Assembly: GCA_030604325.1 (NCBI GenBank)
Contig: JAUVWC010000008.1
Span: 1-11,009 of the forward strand
Length of the DNA stretch: 11,009 nucleotides
From: Candidatus Zixiibacteriota bacterium
GTDB lineage: Bacteria > Blakebacterota > Blakebacteria > Blakebacterales > Blakebacteraceae
Reading direction: 5' to 3'
Shown here: positions 6,055 to 11,009 of the stretch, one piece after another
Layout: each line of letters begins with the position of its first letter
Position numbering within the stretch: the first letter of the stretch is position 1
Notes under the pieces: generated by a model
What the model was told of the DNA's origin: nothing
What the model saw: only the letters and a program-made list of their open reading frames with translations
The model's database searches: none
Made by a program: the position numbers and the translations under genes

Positions 6055-7338
6055 TCAGGAGACGAGGTATTCCTCGCTCTCCCGGGCGAGGAAAGATCCA
6101 GCTTCCCGCTCCAGCATATATCTTCCCAGCTCCAGTGGCTGGGCGAGGAAAGCGCGCGCGGTAAGAGTTCCCTCTTCCCTGTCAAGGATAGCTATCATTC
6201 CCGGGTTTTCCGCCCAGTGTTCAAATGGATCTATGCCAAATGGGGGGCGCACCCGCTGGGCCAACGTCGCGAGCAGGTCTTCCACCTGACGGCGCTCGAT
6301 CGGTCTCAGCCGCCGCCTTGCTTCCAGAGGAAACTGAAGGTTCCACCGTGGTCCTTCCGGACCGGGAGGAAGTGTCTCTTGCTCGAGTAGCTCCGCCATT
6401 TCCTCGGTGAGTTCAGACTGGTCCAGCGGGTTCATCAGTTCGAAGAATGGGCTGTGATCCAGGTTCGACTCAACCGCTTCTGAATCGGAAACCATGTATT
6501 TGATCTCACCGCCGTCCGCCGCCATGGGGAAAGAACCGGAGCGGACTTCTACGTTCTCGAGCGGCACGAGTGCTTCCAGGGCGGCACGCAGTATGAGATC
6601 ACCCCTTGCCTTCATCTGGCGAGCCATCATCTCCCCGGTGGAGGGACTGTCGAAGTCGGCCGGAAAGAGGGGAGCAAGGATCCTGTAGGCAGCGTCGAAG
6701 TTGCTGCCGTCCGGCAGTACGGGGATGACCAGCGGCCGATGTGTCGGATATGAGAGCTTATTCAGCGTAACGAATCTGCCGATCACCATATCGGTCTGTT
6801 CGGAATCGCTGGGCAGAAAGATCCGGGGGACCCGAGCCGTCACACCCAGGGAAGGGGGAAGCTTCAAATCAACCAGGCCCGATCGGTCAGGGGGAGGAAG
6901 TGCTTCAATTTCATAAATCCCCTCAAATGATCCCAGCAGGGACCGGAGGGTCTGCCGTCCGCCCTGAATACGCTCCCCACTGTACACACGCTCCCAGAGC
7001 AGGTCGGGTACCGGTGGCGTATTGCCCAGGATAAATCCATCCAGCAGGACCCCTTCTATCCATAAATAGGAGGCCCACTCGTCCCACTCTGCATATTCCT
7101 GGGCCATCTGTCCCTGCTGTTCATCCCGGTATTGCTCCTCCCATAGCAGGTCGCTGTATGCCTGGAATATCCCGCTGTATGTCTCGTTTTCCCTCCACTG
7201 CTCCAGCGAGCCAGTGGCCCTATTCAGCTTGGACAGTCTGGGTTGGCAACAATCCCGGTACTTACGCTTGTTTCCGCAGATGCATTTCGCCCCGGGGGGC
7301 ATATCGGGCAGGGGGATGTTGGGGCCTTTAACAGTCAT
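6055..7338 (-). CDS. SEC-C zinc-motif protein of unknown function
   Basis: This 427-residue protein has an exact SEC-C zinc motif near its N-terminus: C19-x-C21-x8-C30-C31 in KCICGNKRKYRDCCQPRL. SEC-C is best known from the SecA C-terminus, where it binds zinc and SecB, and it also occurs in many uncharacterised proteins. The remaining 390 or so residues have no domain I recognise. They are acidic, with a Trp/Glu-rich helical stretch (about 47-100, e.g. EQWRENETYS, YAEWDEWASYLW) and a C-terminal part near 330-427 with many Glu, Leu and Arg. No signal peptide or membrane segment is visible. The start at 7338 is supported by an ATGA overlap with the upstream lipoprotein stop; longer forms would run inside that gene. 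The stop (6055-6057) touches the stop of the convergent YbjQ gene. Confidence -1.
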   Translation of the reverse strand: MTVKGPNIPLPDMPPGAKCICGNKRKYRDCCQPRLSKLNRATGSLEQWRENETYSGIFQAYSDLLWEEQYRDEQQGQMAQEYAEWDEWASYLWIEGVLLDGFILGNTPPVPDLLWERVYSGERIQGGRQTLRSLLGSFEGIYEIEALPPPDRSGLVDLKLPPSLGVTARVPRIFLPSDSEQTDMVIGRFVTLNKLSYPTHRPLVIPVLPDGSNFDAAYRILAPLFPADFDSPSTGEMMARQMKARGDLILRAALEALVPLENVEVRSGSFPMAADGGEIKYMVSDSEAVESNLDHSPFFELMNPLDQSELTEEMAELLEQETLPPGPEGPRWNLQFPLEARRRLRPIERRQVEDLLATLAQRVRPPFGIDPFEHWAENPGMIAILDREEGTLTARAFLAQPLELGRYMLEREAGSFLARESEEYLVS

Positions 7339-7910
7339 GGAGAACCCAAGTTGTATATTAACGATAATAATGCAACTGGAGGTTTGACTTTCGTCGTAAG
7401 CCCAACCGGTATCTTCAATGGACCCTCCCTGTAGCGGTCCAGATAGAGGTGTTTCGGTTTTGCCAGCCCGTTCCATGTCAGGGCATATACATCCAGCATT
7501 CCTTTGTCAAGGGGAGCGCCGTACAGGTCGAAGGGACAGCAGGTCCCGATCCGTTCGTAAAAGATTGTTTCGCCGTGAGGACCCCAGAGAGAGTTCATGT
7601 ACCGTTGCTGTCGTACCAACCCGCCTTGCCCTTGGGCCTCGGAGTCGTAACCGCCCGGGCTGACCGGCTTCTTCGGAGTCCAGCCGTAGTCTTCATTCCG
7701 GCTCGTTGCTGTCAGAAGGAGCAGAGGACCATCCCCACTCTCACCGAAGGGCCAGCCGCGCCCGCTTTGGGATGCCTCCACCAGAAGCCTGGGTGGAGTG
7801 TCCGGAGATGTACCCGCGGCACAGCCGGCTACCAACAGAATCCCCACCAACCGAAGGAAACATTGGTTTCGCTTCTGATATTCGGAGGTGCTTTTTCCGC
7901 GAAGGCTCAT
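7335..7910 (-). CDS. Small lipoprotein with conserved TCCPF motif
   Basis: This is a 191-residue precursor with a type II signal peptide: basic start (SLRGKS...QKRNQ), hydrophobic core (FLRLVGILLVAG) and lipobox LVAGC with C30 as the lipid-modified residue. Residue +2 is Ala, which in enterobacterial rules favours the outer membrane. The mature domain has 'DYGWTPKKPVSPGG', 'RYMNSLWGPHGE', 'YERIGTCCPFD' (C124-C125) and 'GMLDVYALTWNGL'. I recall this pattern from small Bacteroidota lipoproteins that databases sometimes mislabel '2-dehydro-3-deoxyphosphooctonate aldolase'. Nothing here suggests an aldolase fold. ATG 7910 is 10 nt after the hydrolase stop with only a weak GAG upstream; an earlier in-frame ATG at 7949 would overlap the hydrolase. 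The stop overlaps the SEC-C gene start. Function unknown; the paired Cys may be structural or redox-active. Confidence -1.
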   Translation of the reverse strand: MSLRGKSTSEYQKRNQCFLRLVGILLVAGCAAGTSPDTPPRLLVEASQSGRGWPFGESGDGPLLLLTATSRNEDYGWTPKKPVSPGGYDSEAQGQGGLVRQQRYMNSLWGPHGETIFYERIGTCCPFDLYGAPLDKGMLDVYALTWNGLAKPKHLYLDRYREGPLKIPVGLTTKVKPPVALLSLIYNLGSP

Positions 7911-7920
7911 CTCGGATTGA

Positions 7921-8733
7921 TCATGCAGAGAGACGTTCCAGGAAGTCACGGATCAACCTGCTGATTTCTTCGGGCGCTTCCAGGTTGACCACATGCCCCG
8001 CTTTCGGGACGATGACGGTCTGAGCCTCAGGTATCGCCGCTGCCCACGCCATAGTTTGATCAGGTGGTGTAATCATATCTTCCTCGCCGACAACGACAAG
8101 TGTCGGGACGGCGATGTCACCGAGGAGAGGTTTGCTGCTCTGACGGTTTGCCATTGCTTCAAGAGCACCGATGAGGCCAGCGGGAGGTGCCGAAATCATC
8201 ATGGCGCGGACCTGGGTGACGACCTCCGGTCTGAAAGCGAGCGTGTAGCTGCCCAACACTTTTTCTATCAGACTGTCGGCAATCGATTCTGCCCCGCCCG
8301 TCTTGACGATTAGCTGGGCATGGCGTCGCCCTTCACGGGTTTCCTCTGAGTCGGGATAAGGATGTGTATCCATCAGAATTAGACCGGTGAGTCGCGCAGG
8401 AAATAGTCTGAGGAACTCGAAGGCGATGTAGCCGCCCATGCTGAGACCTACAAACACCGCCCCTTCCCACCTCCGTTCGTCCATCCAGTCCGCGAGGTCC
8501 CGGGCATAAGCTTCCAAGCTGTACTTTGACGAATCTTCCGGACCTTCACTTCTTCCCAGCCCTCGGAGGTCGGGTGCCAGCATCATAACTGTGTCCCCAA
8601 GAGAGGCAAGCTGGGGGAGCCACATCGATTGGTCGAAAGGGAATCCGTGAATAAAAATCGCCCTCTGATCGCCTTCGCCTTCCCCTCTGGCGTAGAGACG
8701 GCATCCGTCCCGGGCGTGCAGAAAAAGGTCCAT
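7921..8733 (-). CDS. Alpha/beta hydrolase
   Basis: This 270-residue protein has the full catalytic set of the alpha/beta-hydrolase fold. The oxyanion-hole HGFPFD is at 29-34, the nucleophile elbow GLSMGG has S98, the acid is most likely D219 in VVVGEEDMITP, and the catalytic H247 is in AGHVVNLE. 'DLRGLGRSEGP' (55-65) is also typical. A cap region lies around 125-205. The closest common labels are 3-oxoadipate enol-lactonase-like or general esterase/lipase. The sequence does not settle the substrate, and no aromatic-degradation genes are nearby. No signal peptide is seen, so it is probably cytoplasmic. It is the first gene of a three-gene minus-strand operon. The ATG at 8733 has no strong ribosome-binding site. 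Confidence -1.
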   Translation of the reverse strand: MDLFLHARDGCRLYARGEGEGDQRAIFIHGFPFDQSMWLPQLASLGDTVMMLAPDLRGLGRSEGPEDSSKYSLEAYARDLADWMDERRWEGAVFVGLSMGGYIAFEFLRLFPARLTGLILMDTHPYPDSEETREGRRHAQLIVKTGGAESIADSLIEKVLGSYTLAFRPEVVTQVRAMMISAPPAGLIGALEAMANRQSSKPLLGDIAVPTLVVVGEEDMITPPDQTMAWAAAIPEAQTVIVPKAGHVVNLEAPEEISRLIRDFLERLSA

Positions 8734-8833
8734 GTTAGAAGAGTGAGGGAGTCGGAGGACTTTGTCCAGCCCCTATGACGACCTGGAGATATTACTAGGG
8801 AATATACTTGCTTTAAGCCACTTTTTGTTTCTG

Positions 8834-8857
8834 GGCGTCGGAATAGAGTGCTATGCT
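8834..8857 (+). promoter_or_regulatory. Possible extended -10 promoter in the divergent spacer (8734-8903)
   Basis: The 170-bp spacer separates the minus-strand hydrolase operon from the plus-strand membrane protein gene. For the plus strand, TG-C-TATGCT (the hexamer at 8852-8857) resembles an extended -10, about 45 bp before the ATG. I see no good -35. For the minus strand, TAATAT about 70 bp upstream of the hydrolase ATG, with a TTAAAG 16 bp before it, is a weak candidate. Both are tentative. Confidence -1.
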
Positions 8858-8903
8858 TGAATCACCTTGTCGGCCTGTCCCCTGACACCGAGGAGTCCGA
8901 CCC

Positions 8904-9317
8904 ATGAATCAACCATTCCACTCCAACTCACCTCAGGGAGTTACCCAGGGTACCGCCCCGTCAGCAGGGGGAGGTCTACCCATTAGTTCGACACTACGAA
9001 TCCTGATGGGTTTCGGTTTCTGTGCTGTCGGGTTGGTTAAGGGTGTATTGATTCTTACCGGCGAGAGTGCAGGCGGCATCGGAGTCTTCCTCGATGGTCT
9101 GGGTTTCTTCCTGCTGGCAGGAACCGGCGTCACCATGTTGATGGACCGGTTCTACTCTCTCTATCTGCTACTTCTGTGGGCGGCTTTGGGAATTGTAGGA
9201 TCGTTTGTTGGACAGGGTGAACTCTCGGTCCAACTCCCGGCACTCTTTGCACGGATCATGGTCGGCCTGGTTGCGCTGGTTTCCATCGGGCAGCGGGGTA
9301 TCCGTACGCCAGGCTAG
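8904..9317 (+). CDS. Small four-helix integral membrane protein, unknown function
   Basis: This 137-residue protein has a polar, Gly/Ser/Pro-rich N-terminus (1-28) and four hydrophobic segments at about 31-52, 57-79, 83-103 and 110-129. The helices are short and glycine-rich (LMGFGFCAVGLVKGVLILTG, FLDGLGFFLLAGTGVTMLM). I do not recognise a family, and DoxX-like or other small four-helix proteins are only loosely similar. GAGGAG about 9 nt upstream of the ATG supports the start. It is transcribed away from the hydrolase operon, and no gene follows on the same strand. Its stop codon lies inside the left end of the repeat at 9313, so the last two codons are shared with that element. Confidence -1.
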   Translation: MNQPFHSNSPQGVTQGTAPSAGGGLPISSTLRILMGFGFCAVGLVKGVLILTGESAGGIGVFLDGLGFFLLAGTGVTMLMDRFYSLYLLLLWAALGIVGSFVGQGELSVQLPALFARIMVGLVALVSIGQRGIRTPG

Positions 9318-9407
9318 TTTCCGTCCGGAATCTGTCTTGTAGATCGCGTATCCAGCGCGAGCTGGTACGCAAACGGCTCTTTTCCGCGATCTCGGCGTCA
9401 GTCTGCC
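9313..9407. repeat. Long direct repeat, copy 1 (downstream of the membrane protein)
   Basis: These 95 bp match 10915-11009 in the same orientation with 7 mismatches and no gaps (88/95 identical). The left boundary is sharp at GCTAG, beyond which the two loci differ. The right boundary is unknown because copy 2 runs off the window. A hairpin at 9346-9370 has arms GCGTA-T-CCAGC and GCTGG-TACGC, with a single bulged T and a GCGA tetraloop. The left end also has TTCC/GGAA pairing at 9319-9330. The copy includes the TAG stop of the upstream gene. Confidence -1.
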
Positions 9408-9533
9408 GGATCTCTTGTGCGGCGTACAGTCAGTACGCCTCCGCGCGATCCGTTAACTTCCTTGACCTCGCGGAAAATTGCTCGCTTCCGTATCGAAAAC
9501 CTACCAGTGCCCATCCGGAGTTGGTGTGCCGGC

Positions 9534-9562
9534 TTTCGATGGACACTTCGGCGCGATATAAA
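9534..9562 (+). promoter_or_regulatory. Weak promoter-like pair before the orphan terminator
   Basis: TTTCGA (9534-9539) and TATAAA (9557-9562) are separated by 17 bp. The -10 matches consensus at 5 of 6 positions, but the -35 at only 3 of 6. Initiation around 9569 would give an RNA of about 75 nt ending at the terminator. This is suggestive only. Confidence -1.
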
Positions 9563-9609
9563 GAGATCCGGTGGATTGCGAGATTGGATGGTTTCTATTC
9601 GACAATACC

Positions 9610-9643
9610 AGGCCCCTACCGGAGACGGTGGGGGCCTTCTTTT
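9610..9643 (+). terminator. Strong rho-independent terminator
   Basis: AGGCCCCTACCG (9610-9621) pairs with CGGTGGGGGCCT (9626-9637), giving a 12-bp stem with one G-U wobble and a GAGA (GNRA) tetraloop. TCTTTT follows directly. The opposite strand lacks a T-run after the stem, so it works on the plus strand. The only plus-strand gene upstream ends 292 bp earlier. It therefore ends either a long 3' UTR of the membrane protein mRNA that includes the repeat, or a separate small RNA. Confidence -1.
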
Positions 9644-9707
9644 CCTGTGTGCAACCAGCGGGGGCTACTTCTTCAAATGTTCGTGAAAAATTCGGTCGCA
9701 GCCTGGT

Positions 9708-10901
9708 TCACTGCGAAATGGGCACCGCTTCCCAGAGAGAAGAGATGGTCTCACCTGACCCCCCGCTCAGGTAGAAGAAGTGGGGCGTGCCGTCTGTATC
9801 CAACACAACCTTGAAAACCGTCATCCGGTTAGTAGCACCTACACGGGCCAAGTCTTCGACAACAGGTATCAGAGACCAGCCGTAGCCGATCTGGCCGGAC
9901 TGAGGCGGGCGGGTAGCCATGTTCAGATTGAATCGGCCAGGGCCTCGCCAGATAGCAAAGGCGATATACGGTTTAACCTCCGGATTGAGACACAAGTCGA
10001 AATTCCCTACATACAACTCTTCCCCCATGATCGAAAGTGTCTCCGAGACCCAGTAGAATCCTGCCGTCTCTGAATCGAACAGTTGCCACATCAGCAAATT
10101 GTTCTGGCCTACAGAACCTGCAACGAAGGGGTAACCGTCGCTGGTCACAGCCAGCGCCAGGATTTCGCCGGAGTTGGTGATCAATTCCGTGATTGTGGTA
10201 TCAAGACCGACCCGCCTGTACTGTCCGTCATCACCGCTAGATATGTGGTATACGAGGTGTTCCTGCCCCGGGGCGTCGATGGCGAAATCGTTGATGGTTG
10301 AATAGATGCCGGTCTGAGGGATTTCGCTGAGGACCCAGCCTGTATCGGTCAATGCTGCTCGCACCAATCCCTCTCCAACCGCTTGGAGGATAGCAACCGG
10401 TCTCCCCTGGTCATCGGAAGCCAGTGCTGCATAGCTTACTGAGTCATAATCGGCTTGCTGATACTTCGGGATGACGAGGGAAGAATCACCAGCACCTCCC
10501 ACGCGGTACAGCATCTGTCCCACATCCGTATTGGCAGCGAGAACCCACCATGTACCTCCAGGGCCGGGTGCGATGCTTATTGAAGACGGGTGCAGCCCTC
10601 CCCCGGAGAGGGTCGCTATCGTACTCCACGCTCCCGCGCTCTCTTCCAGTAGGATTAGTTCACGGTAGCCGGTCGCTACAGCCGCGGCAATATGTCCATC
10701 TGGTGACGAAGCCACTGCTACCTGCCAGATCGTTTTTGACTGCAGGACCGGATTGAACGTGAACATGTCCTCGTTGGGTATTTCGGGGCGGTCAGGATTG
10801 TATGGCTGGCGGGTGCACCCTGCGGTGAGAGCCAGCAGCATCAGCACCGACGCCAGCCGACCAGTTATCCTCGAGAGGCGTTCCGTAATTCGGTGAGGCA
10901 T
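9708..10901 (-). CDS. Predicted lipoprotein with beta-propeller-like repeats, unknown function
   Basis: This is a 397-residue precursor with signal peptide MPHRITERLSRITGRLASVLMLLALTAGC, split here as a basic start (to R15), a hydrophobic core and lipobox LTAGC with C29 lipidated. The mature part repeats short blade-like units with GxP/DGxP turns and aromatic strands, such as 'VAVASSPDGHIAAAVATG', 'ALASDDQGRPVAILQ', 'ALAVTSDGYPFVAG' and 'VVLDTDGTPHFFYLSGG'. This suggests a beta-propeller exposed on a membrane surface, binding or sensing something unknown. ATG 10901 is favoured: AGGGA sits 7 nt upstream and the signal peptide begins there. The frame stays open upstream through repeat copy 2 to the window edge, with a TTG at 11003, but that would bury the signal peptide. 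It is convergent with the plus-strand terminator region. Confidence -1.
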   Translation of the reverse strand: MPHRITERLSRITGRLASVLMLLALTAGCTRQPYNPDRPEIPNEDMFTFNPVLQSKTIWQVAVASSPDGHIAAAVATGYRELILLEESAGAWSTIATLSGGGLHPSSISIAPGPGGTWWVLAANTDVGQMLYRVGGAGDSSLVIPKYQQADYDSVSYAALASDDQGRPVAILQAVGEGLVRAALTDTGWVLSEIPQTGIYSTINDFAIDAPGQEHLVYHISSGDDGQYRRVGLDTTITELITNSGEILALAVTSDGYPFVAGSVGQNNLLMWQLFDSETAGFYWVSETLSIMGEELYVGNFDLCLNPEVKPYIAFAIWRGPGRFNLNMATRPPQSGQIGYGWSLIPVVEDLARVGATNRMTVFKVVLDTDGTPHFFYLSGGSGETISSLWEAVPISQ

Positions 10902-10914
10902 AGAGTAATCCCTA

Positions 10915-11009
10915 GCTAGTTTCCGTCCGGAATCTGTCTTGTAGATCGCGTATCCAGCGTGAGCTGGTACGCAAACAGCCCTTTTGCGCAATCTCGGCGT
11001 CAATCTACC
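10915..11009. repeat. Long direct repeat, copy 2 (upstream of the lipoprotein, truncated by the window edge)
   Basis: This is the second copy of the element at 9313-9407, offset 1602 bp, in the same orientation and 88/95 identical. It begins 1 nt beyond the Shine-Dalgarno sequence of the minus-strand lipoprotein gene (TCCCT on the plus strand, 10909-10913) and continues past the window. The hairpin at 10948-10972 is kept, and its loop differs only by GCGA to GTGA, so both loops fit the GNRA pattern. Its different gene context (5' side of a minus gene here, 3' end of a plus gene at copy 1) points to a dispersed element and not a fixed gene part. Confidence -1.

Larger units (their letters stand above)
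9318..9707. other. 390-bp gene-free gap between the membrane protein and the minus-strand lipoprotein
   Basis: The gap holds most of repeat copy 1 (to 9407 or beyond), a weak promoter-like pair, and a strong intrinsic terminator. Several open frames of 60-100 codons exist on the plus strand, but they run through the terminator and lack family features. On the minus strand, one frame from 9594 down to 9433 (stop TGA at 9430-9432), continuing as 'LYAAQEIRQTDAEIAEKSRL' and 'RTSSRWIRDLQDRF', has a protein-like, HTH-like look. It could be a broken gene remnant, but it has no start and an in-frame stop. Confidence -1.

Noticed and set aside
7339..7476. Longer start for the SEC-C protein at 7476
   Set aside because: It would translate 46 residues inside the upstream lipoprotein gene, whereas ATG 7338 gives a classical ATGA coupling and begins shortly before the zinc motif.
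9313..9407. CRISPR repeat or tRNA gene
   Set aside because: Only two copies 1.6 kb apart with no short regular spacers, and no cloverleaf or T-loop consensus could be drawn.
9430..9432. In-frame TGA read as selenocysteine or tryptophan in the minus-strand frame
   Set aside because: No start codon, no SECIS-like structure recognised, other genes here use TGA as stop, and the frame shows no conservation between copies.
9414..9814. Three plus-strand ORFs of 67-97 codons in the gap
   Set aside because: They pass through the strong terminator, lack ribosome-binding sites and show no recognisable protein features.
9313..11009. Integron gene cassette flanked by two attC sites
   Set aside because: The two copies are spaced like cassette sites, but I could not find the paired core sites (GTTRRRY and its complement) at their ends, and the copies are too similar in sequence for typical attC variation.
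10902..11009. Extension of the beta-propeller lipoprotein N-terminus through copy 2 (TTG start at 11003 or beyond)
   Set aside because: The signal peptide and lipobox would be internal, and ATG 10901 has a good ribosome-binding site 7 nt upstream.

Overview
The window (about 11 kb, moderately high GC by eye) looks like ordinary chromosome from a Gram-negative bacterium. It carries a periplasmic adaptor, a TolC-type outer-membrane channel, two lipoproteins with clear lipoboxes, and a UPF0145 gene behind an ECF sigma/anti-sigma pair. The lipoprotein at 7335-7910 resembles a family I associate with Bacteroidota and relatives, so the FCB superphylum or a related candidate phylum is a reasonable guess. 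The sequence alone does not fix the taxon.

Left part (1-4021, + strand): a tripartite export locus. It has the C-terminal end of a HlyD/MacA-type adaptor, two consecutive MacB/LolD-type ABC ATPases and a TolC-family channel. No permease gene is visible, so the membrane subunits probably lie upstream of the window or elsewhere. The second ATPase has His in place of the usual D-loop Asp. The TolC precursor has a 14-residue tandem duplication just after its signal peptide.

Middle (4196-6054, + strand): a DUF1232/YkvA-type membrane protein is followed by a compact sigma regulon core. The ECF sigma factor, its zinc-type membrane anti-sigma factor and a YbjQ/UPF0145 protein are joined by two ATGA stop/start overlaps. 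The YbjQ stop codon directly abuts the stop of the convergent gene.

Minus-strand operon (8733 to 6055): an alpha/beta hydrolase, a small lipoprotein with a Cys-Cys-Pro-Phe motif, and a 427-residue protein with an N-terminal SEC-C zinc motif. The spacings are 10 nt and a 4-nt overlap.

Right part (8734-11009): a small four-helix membrane protein (+), a 390-bp gap, and a predicted beta-propeller-like lipoprotein (-). The gap opens with a repeat of at least 95 bp that recurs at the right window edge (88/95 identical over the visible part). The repeat holds a hairpin with a GNRA-type loop. The gap also contains a strong orphan rho-independent terminator, possibly ending a short RNA. This repeat and gap are the least explained part of the window. 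I see no CRISPR array, insertion sequence, tRNA or rRNA.
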